Shown: positions 45,539 to 53,750, counted from the first letter of the stretch. The stretch is DNA of 64,000 nt from Pseudoalteromonas shioyasakiensis (GCF_024518675.1 NZ_JANIGL010000007.1:62001-126000); one strand, 5' to 3'. Program-made: numbers and translations. The notes: a model not told the origin generated them from the sequence alone.

Positions 45539-46792
45539 TTAAAATAAGTACTGAATACGAGCGGCTAAACCTAAGCCATCGTCTTCGTCACCAATTAAGT
45601 CATCAGCACCAGGGCCTTCAACTTCAGAATAAACTAGGTTAGCCATAAACTTAACTTGTGAAGAATAATAATAATTGGCACCCGCAGTATAAGTGGTCAC
45701 TTCAGTACCTTGTGACTCAGATGTTGCATCTGCACCACTGAAACGAGCAACGAGCTCCCATGCGTTTTTCACGCCTTTTGGTTGAGAAAATACCGCGCTG
45801 CCTTTTGAGTATTTCTTTTGTGAACCATCTAAAAAGTAGCTTGCTGTAACGGCATACGCGTCAAAACGCTCGCCATTTAGTGCAGAGCTATTATCCAATG
45901 TGTCGATTTCTCGTATCGCATATTCAGCCTCAACACTGAACCCTTTATTTTGATAAGCCGCTTCAAGACCAACTTGCTCGAAGCTATTTAAACGTACTAA
46001 CTCTCCACCAGCTGCATAATTAAGTAATCGGGTATTCGTACTGCGTACTTCCCCACGAGCAAGTGCACCTGTTAACACACGTCCGCCCATATCACGTTTT
46101 GAATACCAGCTACCTAAATGTAATACGCCATTATCTAAATCTTGTTGCCATGTTAAACGCCCTGTTAGTGATAGAGCGAGCGAACCATCATCGTTATTGT
46201 TACCATTAGCGCCAAAGGCTTCATTTTTATAAACACCGACGGCATAGCGTAAACCTGTATCTTTAAAATATTGGTATACCGATGTACCCCACTGAAAATA
46301 AGGCGAAACGTTATCTGCAAGCGAGCTACGCTCAATAGTGGCTATATGCTTAGAACTGGTTAGTGCATTTAAAGAAATATCTTCGCGTAGCTTACCCACC
46401 TGTACTTTTAAACCATTACCAAAACCACTGTAGCGCAATCGGGCCATAACGATTTCACCTGTGTCATCAGCAAAATCGAGTAGTAATTTGTTATCCCAAT
46501 CACTGTGTTCACTTTCAACATATAATCGAGCACGACGAACAAACAAATCACTCGCCGCTTCCCCTGAACGATTAGGACCCGCGTTGTAAGCACCATCAAA
46601 ATGGTTATAGTCCACCTGCAAACGACCACCAAATTCAAGACCAAAAGCTTTATTACCTTTTAGCGAATCAACTTCTTTTTGCAGTTCATCTAATTGTTGT
46701 TGCAACTTATCAGTATCGTTATCAGCTAGAGCCGAAGTACTAGCTAACGCTGCTGCTATAGCGAGCGCTAATTGTGTGCTACTTGCTTTCAT
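45539..46792 (-). CDS. OprO/OprP-type outer membrane porin of the tct operon
   Basis: 417 residues. Signal peptide to about residue 23 (TSALA), then a coiled-coil trimerisation segment (DKLQQQLDELQKEVDSLKG), then a beta-barrel with alternating pattern and a C-terminal Phe (AARIQYLF). The phosphate-selective porin family includes tricarboxylate channels such as OpdH. It is first in the operon behind GGAGAACACAA, 12 bases before tctC, so it probably admits tricarboxylates through the outer membrane. Confidence 0.9.
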   Translation of the reverse strand: MKASSTQLALAIAAALASTSALADNDTDKLQQQLDELQKEVDSLKGNKAFGLEFGGRLQVDYNHFDGAYNAGPNRSGEAASDLFVRRARLYVESEHSDWDNKLLLDFADDTGEIVMARLRYSGFGNGLKVQVGKLREDISLNALTSSKHIATIERSSLADNVSPYFQWGTSVYQYFKDTGLRYAVGVYKNEAFGANGNNNDDGSLALSLTGRLTWQQDLDNGVLHLGSWYSKRDMGGRVLTGALARGEVRSTNTRLLNYAAGGELVRLNSFEQVGLEAAYQNKGFSVEAEYAIREIDTLDNSSALNGERFDAYAVTASYFLDGSQKKYSKGSAVFSQPKGVKNAWELVARFSGADATSESQGTEVTTYTAGANYYYSSQVKFMANLVYSEVEGPGADDLIGDEDDGLGLAARIQYLF

Positions 46793-47027
46793 TTGTGTTC
46801 TCCATACTCATTTTTATAATCGTTTGTTGTCAAAGATCAGGTACTACCTACTACGATCTAAATCGGAGCATAGTGTTAACGTGAAATTAACGAAATATTT
46901 AGAAGTTAAGCTGCATTGATCAGTGTAAAAAGCATTAACACCATAAAGTTCATGAACAATATATACTTAATTACTTATTAGTTTAATTTACAATACCCTG
47001 ATTTCTATATTATGGATCGCTAAGCCA

Positions 47028-47303
47028 TTGATGTGTACTCTTGGCATGCGTGCGAGCAAAGACACGCTTAACTGGCAACAGCAAAATGAGGGCGTTGTGA
47101 TCGAACTGACTGACAGCGGCACGGGCATTGCCAACCCCGATAACCTCTTTGTGCCATTTTACTCAACCAAAGCACAAGGCGCAGGAATCGGCCTCGTGAT
47201 CAGTCGCGAATTGATACGCAACCAAGTGGGCGAGCTGAGCATCAGAGCACGACAAAGCTCACCAGGTACTTTAGTTTTAATTACACTTACGGCATTCAAA
47301 TAA
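47028..47303 (+). pseudogene. remnant of a sensor histidine kinase (ATPase domain only)
   Basis: About 90 codons encode only the end of a GHKL ATPase domain: VVIELTDSGTGIANPDNLFVPFYSTKAQGAGIGLVISREL. The N box, the His-containing domain and any sensor are missing, and no matching sequence lies upstream. It resembles NtrY-like kinases. The gene was truncated by deletion, perhaps when the downstream tandem element formed. No ribosome site is seen; probably not functional. Confidence 0.8.
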
Positions 47304-47405
47304 ATAGAGAGTCCTAACCATAACGAACAAGCTATGACCATTTATGCTCTTTTCTTGTACTAAGTATTTGTTTTATTTGTATCTTTAATGCACAAATGAA
47401 ATAAA

Positions 47406-47420
47406 TGATAACTATTTGCA
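47406..47420 (+). promoter_or_regulatory. Fur-box-like site of small RNA copy 1
   Basis: TGATAAC-T-ATTTGCA matches the Fur 7-1-7 dyad TGATAAT-N-ATTATCA at 11 of 14 positions. It lies nine bases upstream of the -35 box. Confidence 0.5.
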
Positions 47421-47428
47421 AATAGCTA

Positions 47429-47457
47429 TTGACACTTCACCAAATCTAACTGATAAT
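47429..47457 (+). promoter_or_regulatory. sigma-70 promoter of small RNA copy 1
   Basis: TTGACA (perfect -35), 17-bp spacer, GATAAT (five of six). The expected start is near 47464. Confidence 0.8.
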
Positions 47458-47463
47458 CAATAT

Positions 47464-47670
47464 CAACAAGGCGATAGAGTATTGCGACTTGTACAGAATA
47501 AATTTGTTTCTCGACCCTGAAACAATGTGTAGTCCACATTAAAAGCTAAGGTTATCTGTTATTAACCGCAACGCCCCTTGATGTTGATACCAGATGACCG
47601 CCCTACTTGCTACATTGCTCATATCGGTGACGGTAGATATGAAACTAAAAAGCCCTTACGGGCTTTTTTT
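47464..47670 (+). ncRNA. candidate Fur-regulated small RNA, copy 1 (PrrF/RyhB-like)
   Basis: No ORF with a ribosome site. A strong promoter precedes it and the terminator AAAAGCCC-TTAC-GGGCTTTT plus T run ends at 47670, giving about 207 nt. Stems: AATGTG-TAGTC-CACATT (47524-47540), GGTTATCTG (47550) with CAGATGACC (47591), and CATATC/GATATG (47620-47641). ACATTGCTCA at 47612-47621, just upstream of the last stem, is identical to ten bases of the RyhB pairing core as I remember it. The second copy carries matching compensatory changes, which supports a real structured RNA. Role as an iron-sparing regulator is inferred. Confidence 0.7.
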
Positions 47671-47750
47671 ATGTCTAAAATTCACATACCACATTTATTC
47701 TTTCTGTAATTATCTAAATAAAATAAAGAAAAACAACAAATTAAACTTAA

Positions 47751-47765
47751 TGAGAATTATTTTCA
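47751..47765 (+). promoter_or_regulatory. Fur-box-like site of small RNA copy 2
   Basis: TGAGAAT-T-ATTTTCA matches the Fur dyad at 12 of 14 positions, eight bases upstream of the -35 box. Confidence 0.6.
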
Positions 47766-47773
47766 AATAGCTG

Positions 47774-47802
47774 TTGACACTTAGTCAAATCTAACTGATA
47801 AT
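47774..47802 (+). promoter_or_regulatory. sigma-70 promoter of small RNA copy 2
   Basis: TTGACA, 17-bp spacer, GATAAT, exactly as in copy 1 and 345 bp further on. The expected start is near 47809. Confidence 0.8.
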
Positions 47803-47808
47803 CAATAT

Positions 47809-48028
47809 CAACAAGACGATAACGCACTACGGCTTGTACGGAATAAACTGAATTTGTTTCTCGACCCTGAAACAACGTGTAGCCCACGTTAAAGCTATGG
47901 TTACCTGTTATTAATCGCAACGCCCCTTGATGTTGATAACGGGTAACCGCCCTACTATTTTACTTGCTACATTGCTCATATCGGTGACGGTTGATATGAA
48001 ACTAAAAAAGCCCTTACGGGCTTTTTTT
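47809..48028 (+). ncRNA. candidate Fur-regulated small RNA, copy 2 (PrrF/RyhB-like)
   Basis: About 220 nt ending in the same GCCC-TTAC-GGGC terminator. The stem AACGTG-TAGCC-CACGTT (47874-47890) keeps pairing where copy 1 has AATGTG/CACATT (T-A to C-G). The stem GGTTACCTG (47899) with CGGGTAACC (47940) has another T-A to C-G change against copy 1. ACATTGCTCA is at 47969-47978 and CATATC/GATATG at 47977-47998. Relative to copy 1 there are small insertions (for example CTATTTTA near 47953). Tandem copies of Fur-controlled RNAs are known from Pseudomonas PrrF1/PrrF2. Confidence 0.7.
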
Positions 48029-48066
48029 ATGTCTGTGATTTATGGCTTGAAGAACTTTAGCAAAAG

Positions 48067-49020
48067 TTAACGACGATTTTTTCGTGCTCGCGCTCGGCGT
48101 TGTTTCTTCTCTTCTTCTTTCGCTGCTTTTTTGGCTTCAGCTGCAGCGCGAAGTTCAGCAACCATTACTTCTTCCTCTTCACGCATGGCTGGTGTTTCCA
48201 TGGTAATTCGACCAATTATGCCATCACGTAATTCATTGATAAGAATTTCTGACATTTTATAAGTATCGATTTGATTACCACCGCGAATACAACCGCGCTT
48301 TTTGCCCGCCATCTCAACAAATTCCCAATCGCTTTGCGGTAATTCATCAATTTTATAACGCGCCTGCAAAAGCTCAGGGTAGGCATGCAATAAATATTCA
48401 GCGGTATAACTGGCTACTTCTTCATAATCAAGCGCGGTATCACGAATCGCACCCGTTGCCCCAAGGCGATAACCCGAGTTTTCGTTTTCCACTTTAGGCC
48501 ATAACATACCTGGTGTATCGTAAAGCATAATACCATCTTCAAGTTTAATACGTTGCTGCGCTTTGGTTACCGCAGGTTCGTTACCCGTTTTTGCCACTAT
48601 ACGACCTGCTAAGGTATTAATCAGCGTAGACTTGCCCACATTCGGGATGCCCATGATCATGGCTTTAATTTGCTTATCAGCACCCACTTTATGTGGCACC
48701 AGCTTTCTACATAATTCATTAATACTATGAACTTGCCCCGCTTTATCATTACCGAACGCAATGGCTTTTACACCACTTTCTTGCTCAAAGTAATCTTTCC
48801 ACGCCTGGGTCATTTTAGGATCAGCCAAATCAGCCTTATTCAAAATTTTGATGACCGGTTTGCCTTCGCGCAGACTTGTTACCATTGGATTTTCACTACT
48901 GTAAGGAATGCGCGCATCAAGCACTTCAATGATCACATCCATCTGTGGCATGATTTCTTTAATTTCATTACGGGCTTTGTTCATATGCCCAGGGAACCAC
49001 TGTATTCCTGCTCTACTCAT
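48067..49020 (-). CDS. ylqF: ribosome biogenesis GTPase YlqF/RbgA
   Basis: 317 residues. The G motifs are circularly permuted as in the family: G4 ILNKADLAD (about 79), G1 GIPNVGKST (about 125), G3 DTPGML (about 168). The N terminus IQWFPGHMNKARNEI is diagnostic. The tail is a basic coiled coil (KKAAKEEEKKQRRARARKNRR region). It matures the large ribosomal subunit in Bacillus. It lies at the edge of the defence island. Confidence 0.93.
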   Translation of the reverse strand: MSRAGIQWFPGHMNKARNEIKEIMPQMDVIIEVLDARIPYSSENPMVTSLREGKPVIKILNKADLADPKMTQAWKDYFEQESGVKAIAFGNDKAGQVHSINELCRKLVPHKVGADKQIKAMIMGIPNVGKSTLINTLAGRIVAKTGNEPAVTKAQQRIKLEDGIMLYDTPGMLWPKVENENSGYRLGATGAIRDTALDYEEVASYTAEYLLHAYPELLQARYKIDELPQSDWEFVEMAGKKRGCIRGGNQIDTYKMSEILINELRDGIIGRITMETPAMREEEEVMVAELRAAAEAKKAAKEEEKKQRRARARKNRR

Positions 49021-49230
49021 TTGATTTATATGACCTTTAATTTCAGGCCGTAGGCCATGGGTACTAATGTGGGTACTAAAAGTAAAACTATGCTTTTGTA
49101 CTTTTGGTTTATTGGTAGAGTTTACTACAAAATAGCAATCTAATTCTTGATTAAATTTATACCTTTATTTGGACTTTCCATAATTTGCATAAATCCAATA
49201 AGTTACATTGCAGCTTAAAAATTGTGGCAT

Positions 49231-49257
49231 AAAAGAGAAGCTTTTAGCTTCTCTTTT
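49231..49257 (-). terminator. terminator of the darTG-like operon
   Basis: AAAAGAGAAGCT and AGCTTCTCTTTT pair perfectly around TTT, just past the macro-domain gene stop at 49267. On the minus strand it ends with a short T run. Confidence 0.8.
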
Positions 49258-49266
49258 CGTTAACTC

Positions 49267-49959
49267 TTAAGAAAATAAATCATTTTGCTTAACACACACA
49301 TCTAGCTTTTGACTGTATGCAAATATTTTTTCAACTGTTTTGATCCCAACGCCTTGTATCGATAAAAGCTGATTCAGCTGATATATACGGCCTTCCTTAA
49401 TTGCTTCTAAAATTCTTTCAATATAGATAATTTTAACTCCGCTCTCTACTGATATTTGTTCACTTGATAAAAGCGTTATTTTTTTAGCAAATTCGATATA
49501 CAAATCATCATTAGCTGTTGCTGAATAGTCATAAATTTCGATATCAATATTAAGCTCTGATAGGTATAACTGCATAATAGCAAGGCTAACGTCGCTATCT
49601 ATCCCACCTCGCCCCCCGCCTAAAATAGGAAAAGCTATCGATTCTATATTTCTAATTTGATAGGTATCTACAAATTTTTTAAGGCCTTGGTTAAGGTATG
49701 ACTCTTTTGACGGGTATTTCCAGCTCAACTTAGTCGGAAAATTTAAAACCGATCTAAGCTCTGATTTATATATCCACAGGAGCCCTATATTTAGTTTTTT
49801 TGCCTCACATAGAGCCTCGTATTTTATAAACATTTCTGGGTAGCGTAATTTAAATTCTAAAGCTAAACCTGCCCCCATAACGCCGTCACAGTTAACTGGG
49901 TTTACTAAAAAATCGCATTTAGAGTTAAATATGTTCCCACTTATTACTTTAACGCCCAT
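49267..49959 (-). CDS. darG: DarG-like macro-domain antitoxin with helix-hairpin-helix tail
   Basis: 230 residues. A macro domain (1-165) shows NPVNCDGVMGAGLALEF, the DarG-type NFPTKLSWKYPS block (candidate catalytic Lys77 or Lys81) and the glycine loop FPILGGGRGGID. Such domains remove ADP-ribose from DNA thymidine. The C-terminal 50 residues hold LLSIQGVGIKTVEKIFAYS (about 198-216), a helix-hairpin-helix DNA-binding pattern, not the usual DarG toxin-binding domain. It lies 34 bases after the DarT-like gene, so an antitoxin role is well supported by context. Confidence 0.82.
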   Translation of the reverse strand: MGVKVISGNIFNSKCDFLVNPVNCDGVMGAGLALEFKLRYPEMFIKYEALCEAKKLNIGLLWIYKSELRSVLNFPTKLSWKYPSKESYLNQGLKKFVDTYQIRNIESIAFPILGGGRGGIDSDVSLAIMQLYLSELNIDIEIYDYSATANDDLYIEFAKKITLLSSEQISVESGVKIIYIERILEAIKEGRIYQLNQLLSIQGVGIKTVEKIFAYSQKLDVCVKQNDLFS

Positions 49960-49993
49960 AACAGTACCTTAATTAATAAATCTAAATGTGATG

Positions 49994-51691
49994 CTAAAAA
50001 AACAATTTCGAGTCAACAACAACACCAATATCTATTTTGTTATCTTCACAAAGATTTTTAACCCTTTGCTGTACAATTACATTCTGACAATAAATACAAT
50101 AAAGGTTATTAATATCTACCTTTTCATAAACTAAGCATTCACTCATCATTATTGATTTTAATTCTAAATCTATAACCCCATTTTGGCTCCAGCTTGAGCT
50201 AAACACCTTAGACCAATTAAAGAAAGCTAGCTCATTTATGTCAGGCGTAAAAGTTGTACTTAGTGAGGATGCATTCCCCCTCGAAAAAATAACTTTAGGG
50301 GATGCTATAATTTCTTTCCGAAAGGATAAAATAATAACCTCTTCTCCAAACTCTTTTTGAACTTGGAACAACATGGCATTTTTAACATTAAAATAAAAAG
50401 GTACGTAGTCATGAACTGAGTATTTATATATAGGCTCTTTCTTTGCACGCCTTGCATTTACCAACCCATTACTTATATCAACTTTTTGTGCTTTATTATT
50501 ATGGTTTAATAAGCCTTTAGAAAGTATGCCTTGAAGGTTAGCAATGTGTGTAATGTGCATTAAATAACTAATGTTTACCCTTTCAAGTGAAGAGAGCTTA
50601 AAGTTAAAGATCACATCATTAAGTGCATCATTCGACCACACAATCCAACGTTCATTTTTATCATTTTCTCTATACATACCACCGAACTGTTTACCTTTGT
50701 TTGTTAAGTAGTACTTCTTATTTTCAAAGAAAATTAGGCCAATTTCGATTAAGTGCTTAAAAAAGCCATTTCTATTTTTAATACCGTTATTCCTACATAA
50801 CGTTGTTGTTGAAACTAACTCTGCTCTTGCATTCGTTTCAGCGCTTCTATTGGCACATTCAATGGCATCCTTACGCCTTAAAATGGATTCTCTTAACTTA
50901 TACTTTGATTTTATTTGATGCTTAGCTTTAGCTAGCCCTACTCTCTGGTGTTTTTTTTGCAGTAGCTCTGAAGCATCGCCGTGAGGATTAATAACTAACC
51001 TGTTTTCTCTCTCTACACTTTCAAGTTTCGACAGCTCATAATTTTTTGAGACTTTTAATTTATGAAACTCATTCTGAAAGTGATGAGTTAACCCTCTTAC
51101 TTTCTTCTCTTCAGAAAAAAGACTATGGTTATTTGGGTCTTCATATTTTCCTATATGCTCACTCTTACTATTTTCATTACAGGCTTTTTTATGAACTACC
51201 TCATCTTTCTTAGATTGTGCTCTAACAGGTTTTGACTCTTCCTTGCCTTTAGATGCGTATAATTTATTCGCCTCAAGCTCAGCCGCCAAAACCTCTTGCT
51301 GTATTCTTCTGTTAAAAGCCTTAGCGCCTTCCTCAAACTTTACAGCCTTCTCATTAACAGACTCAGCAAAATTTACTAAACGATCTGAAATAGGTATTTC
51401 AGCGGAGTTATTATTGCTTACACCCTCTGAAGATATGCTTTTAGCAGACCTCGTGTTATTTTTGTGAGCTGCTTCTTTATCAACTGATGGATTTTTTGTG
51501 AGCTTATTAATTAGGGTGCCTAAAACAACTGTAATTAATAAAACATGAGGCATGGCTGCTATCAAGCAGATTGGATTTAAACACAAACCAAAAAAGAGTA
51601 ATTGATTAAGAAACATTACAAAAATAAATGTACCAGTATATAAACTGGCAATTTTTTTAGTCTTAACCCACAGATGACTTAACCAATTCAT
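49994..51691 (-). CDS. darT: DarT-like DNA ADP-ribosyltransferase fused to membrane helices and coiled coil
   Basis: 565 residues, against about 200 for ordinary DarT. Two hydrophobic helices (about 18-37 and 40-62) come first, then a long charged coiled coil (about 105-290), then a winged-helix-like segment with TTTLCRNNGIKN, FFKHLIEIGLI and YYLTNKGKQFGG (about 295-340). The DarT/DUF4433 domain fills 371-565: LMHITHIANLQGIL, HDYVPFYFNVKNAMLFQV and the candidate catalytic Glu518 in MSECLVYEKVD. DarT modifies thymidine in single-stranded DNA and stops phage replication. The architecture suggests a membrane-tethered effector; that is inference. The macro-domain antitoxin follows. Confidence 0.82.
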   Translation of the reverse strand: MNWLSHLWVKTKKIASLYTGTFIFVMFLNQLLFFGLCLNPICLIAAMPHVLLITVVLGTLINKLTKNPSVDKEAAHKNNTRSAKSISSEGVSNNNSAEIPISDRLVNFAESVNEKAVKFEEGAKAFNRRIQQEVLAAELEANKLYASKGKEESKPVRAQSKKDEVVHKKACNENSKSEHIGKYEDPNNHSLFSEEKKVRGLTHHFQNEFHKLKVSKNYELSKLESVERENRLVINPHGDASELLQKKHQRVGLAKAKHQIKSKYKLRESILRRKDAIECANRSAETNARAELVSTTTLCRNNGIKNRNGFFKHLIEIGLIFFENKKYYLTNKGKQFGGMYRENDKNERWIVWSNDALNDVIFNFKLSSLERVNISYLMHITHIANLQGILSKGLLNHNNKAQKVDISNGLVNARRAKKEPIYKYSVHDYVPFYFNVKNAMLFQVQKEFGEEVIILSFRKEIIASPKVIFSRGNASSLSTTFTPDINELAFFNWSKVFSSSWSQNGVIDLELKSIMMSECLVYEKVDINNLYCIYCQNVIVQQRVKNLCEDNKIDIGVVVDSKLFF

Positions 51692-51790
51692 TTGACTACC
51701 AACATGCTTGAACTATATCCATATAAAAAAACTCCAATCTTTCCAAGTTGAGAATTGAGTCTCCATTACTTACTTTGCATTTTTTATTAG

Positions 51791-52147
51791 CTAGAACGGG
51801 ATATCATCATCAAAATCGATTGTGGGTTCCATAGAGTCAGATGAGCTAAACCCACTTTTTTTATTAGGAGCATCTTGTGAAGGCTTTGGAGCGAAACCTG
51901 TATATGGTTGAGATGACTCACCTTGTAAAGATCCAGTATCTATGATGTTTGTTATATCACTCGAAAAATTAACACATCTATTTAAAGTAATGTTTTCGGC
52001 AAGCTCTTCTTGAGTATCACAACGGTATACTTCTCTTTGGCAGGCTTCGCAAAATTTTATGACAGAAATATGAGTTGCAGTTAACTTATCCCATTTTTGG
52101 TCACATGAATAACCCCATGCACAATTCCTTATATATTCTTTTGTCAT
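51791..52147 (-). CDS. small Cys-rich protein ending in an SSB C-terminal tip
   Basis: 118 residues behind AAGGAAAAGGGA. The first half is Cys-rich (Cys9, 15, 33, 36, 43, 58: CAWGYSCDQKW, FCEACQREVYRC), likely a zinc-binding domain; no OB fold is present. A Ser/Pro/Gln linker leads to the end EPTIDFDDDIPF, which matches the last residues of E. coli SSB (EPPMDFDDDIPF) almost exactly. That tip recruits many repair and replication proteins. The protein may therefore mimic or compete with SSB. It lies upstream of darT with about 100 bp between. The Cys-rich family is one I have seen as hypothetical only. Confidence 0.8.
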   Translation of the reverse strand: MTKEYIRNCAWGYSCDQKWDKLTATHISVIKFCEACQREVYRCDTQEELAENITLNRCVNFSSDITNIIDTGSLQGESSQPYTGFAPKPSQDAPNKKSGFSSSDSMEPTIDFDDDIPF

Positions 52148-52207
52148 TCCCTTTTCCTTAAGTTATTTAGAGTAAGTTCACTCTAGGCTACATCGCTTTA
52201 AAAGTGG

Positions 52208-52241
52208 CATAAATAGCTGAGAGTCGAATCAGCTATTTATG
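52208..52241 (-). terminator. stem-loop after the toxin-antitoxin-chaperone operon
   Basis: CATAAATAGCTGA and TCAGCTATTTATG make a perfect 13-bp stem with an eight-base loop, 10 bases past the chaperone stop. The T tract is separated from the stem by a few bases, so termination is likely but not certain. Confidence 0.5.
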
Positions 52242-52251
52242 TTAACTGTAA

Positions 52252-52737
52252 TTATTTTGGGTTACTTTTTAAATCATCTTGGTTTTGAGCTATCTGTGTC
52301 ATTGGCAATAATATACGTGGTAATCTCATTCGCTCACACTGAGCAGAAAGTAGTTCTCTCCAGTAAGGCCAAACATGATAACTAACATTATTAAGAGCAA
52401 ATTCGTCTAAGCACTCAGGGCCTATTTCAGCCTTCAGTAAATACTCCGCGACAAACTCGCTTTCTATTAAAGCTAGCATGTCAGCATCTTCGCTTTCCTC
52501 TTTGACCCACTTCACTCCTACTTCGACAAACACACGAAATAATAAATCACCATCGTCATTTTGAATCGTTTCAGACTTTGTTACTAAGTGCTTGCTCTGA
52601 ATGATGCAGCCATCTAGATTAGAGTACTTTGGATCAAAGCCATCACTACATTGTGCATTCACATTGCGCACGTATAAGTCTTGAATTTGTAAGTTTTCAA
52701 TCGCTTTTTGTAAAGTGTCTTTATTCATTTTAGCCAA
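52252..52737 (-). CDS. SecB-like chaperone of a toxin-antitoxin-chaperone (TAC) system
   Basis: 161 residues. The SecB signature is clear in the last third: LDEFALNNVSYHVWPYWRELLSAQCERMRLP and LPMTQ. It begins LQKAIENLQIQDLYVRNV as in TAC SecB proteins. Such chaperones hold the antitoxin's C-terminal addiction region so that it folds and neutralises the toxin. The start overlaps the antitoxin gene by eight bases. The main export SecB is presumably encoded elsewhere. Confidence 0.85.
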   Translation of the reverse strand: MAKMNKDTLQKAIENLQIQDLYVRNVNAQCSDGFDPKYSNLDGCIIQSKHLVTKSETIQNDDGDLLFRVFVEVGVKWVKEESEDADMLALIESEFVAEYLLKAEIGPECLDEFALNNVSYHVWPYWRELLSAQCERMRLPRILLPMTQIAQNQDDLKSNPK

Positions 52738-53311
52738 CTGCCTGTAACTGTGACTGCGTATAACCTTGGCCGCCTTTAAGCGTATTAGAGCTAATAACTG
52801 TCACTTTTTGACGAGGTTTTTCACTGCTAACTACCGATTGAGTGAAAGAGGTCCAACTCCATTTATGAGTTGGTACAGGGCGAATTCGTGCTTCTTTGTA
52901 TGTATGAGTATGATTTAAGTACTCAAAGGCTACCGGTACATCATGCGCAACTCGCAATAGCTTATCCATTGCCTCAGACTGAGTTACGTCATCAGCTTCA
53001 TATTTTGAAAAGGCGACCGGGCCACCACCAAAAATACGAGCGGCTTCGGCTTGTGTTAAACCAAGAGTATTACGTAACTCTTTTAACTGACTACCTGTAA
53101 GTAAACCATCGACTTCTTTTTTAAACGCGATCATCAATCTTTTATTTGTACGCGATTGTTCAGGCAGAGTGATTTCAGAACCACAGTAATCACACTCGCT
53201 GTAATGCATTGGCAATTCTTTATGAGTATTTTTATATTCAACAGGGTTAGAACCAACATGAGCGTGTAACTCACCCTCTTCACATATTGAACATACAGAA
53301 GTATTTTTCAT
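52730..53311 (-). CDS. MqsA-like antitoxin of the TAC operon
   Basis: 193 residues. A zinc-binding N-terminal part (CSICEEGELHAHV, CDYCG) precedes a helix-turn-helix (LRNTLGLTQAEAARIFGGGPVAFSKYE, about 76-105). The tail (about 135-193: KWSWTSFTQSVVSSEKP, SQLQAVG) is longer than in MqsA and fits a chaperone addiction sequence. It lies between toxin and SecB-like genes, 13 bases after the toxin. It should repress the operon through the palindrome at the toxin start. Confidence 0.85.
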   Translation of the reverse strand: MKNTSVCSICEEGELHAHVGSNPVEYKNTHKELPMHYSECDYCGSEITLPEQSRTNKRLMIAFKKEVDGLLTGSQLKELRNTLGLTQAEAARIFGGGPVAFSKYEADDVTQSEAMDKLLRVAHDVPVAFEYLNHTHTYKEARIRPVPTHKWSWTSFTQSVVSSEKPRQKVTVISSNTLKGGQGYTQSQLQAVG

Positions 53312-53324
53312 TTTCGTTCTCCTA

Positions 53325-53750
53325 TCAAGAACCAGAAGGATGGCAAGAGGCTAAAAGTAATACTTTGCCGGTCTTACCAATCGCTACTTTAATATAATAT
53401 TCAAAATCCATTTCTTTATACGCATTTTCATTCCACTCTTTGCGTATAAACCGATAAGCATCGCATGCAGCCCAAGTCCCATTTGGTTTAGGTTGGCACC
53501 ACTCAGATCCTAAGTACTGACCATATTCAATTGCATACTTAGTTAAAGACTCAATATCATCTTGATCTAAACACCACTTTTGCATATCTCTTGCGCATCC
53601 GTTGGACCACGGAATGAGCTTACCTTGAGCAAGCAAACCTAAAACATCTGATGATCCATAAAGAGGCGTTGTTTGGCCTTTAATCTTACGATCTTTATCA
53701 GATTTAGGTAGCTCACCAGAATATTGGCTGACGATTTTACTACTTACCAT
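53325..53750 (-). CDS. putative toxin of the TAC operon, family not recognised
   Basis: 141 residues. It lacks MqsR, HigB or RelE motifs I know. Conserved-looking features are WSNGCARDMQKWCLDQDDIESL, GSEWCQPKPNGTWAACDAYRF and a C-terminal FEYYIKVAIGKTGKVLLLASCHPSG. Five cysteines and many aromatic residues stand out. Position as first gene before an MqsA-like antitoxin and a SecB-like chaperone marks it as the toxin. It could be an RNase or a nucleotide-transferring enzyme as in CmdTAC; the sequence does not decide. Confidence 0.7.
   Translation of the reverse strand: MVSSKIVSQYSGELPKSDKDRKIKGQTTPLYGSSDVLGLLAQGKLIPWSNGCARDMQKWCLDQDDIESLTKYAIEYGQYLGSEWCQPKPNGTWAACDAYRFIRKEWNENAYKEMDFEYYIKVAIGKTGKVLLLASCHPSGS

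Noticed and set aside
47401-48030. 6S RNA, CsrB/RsmZ or attenuator as explanation of the tandem units
   Set aside because: No long central-bubble hairpin as in 6S, almost no GGA motifs as in CsrB, and a full promoter lies in front of each unit with no downstream gene on that strand.
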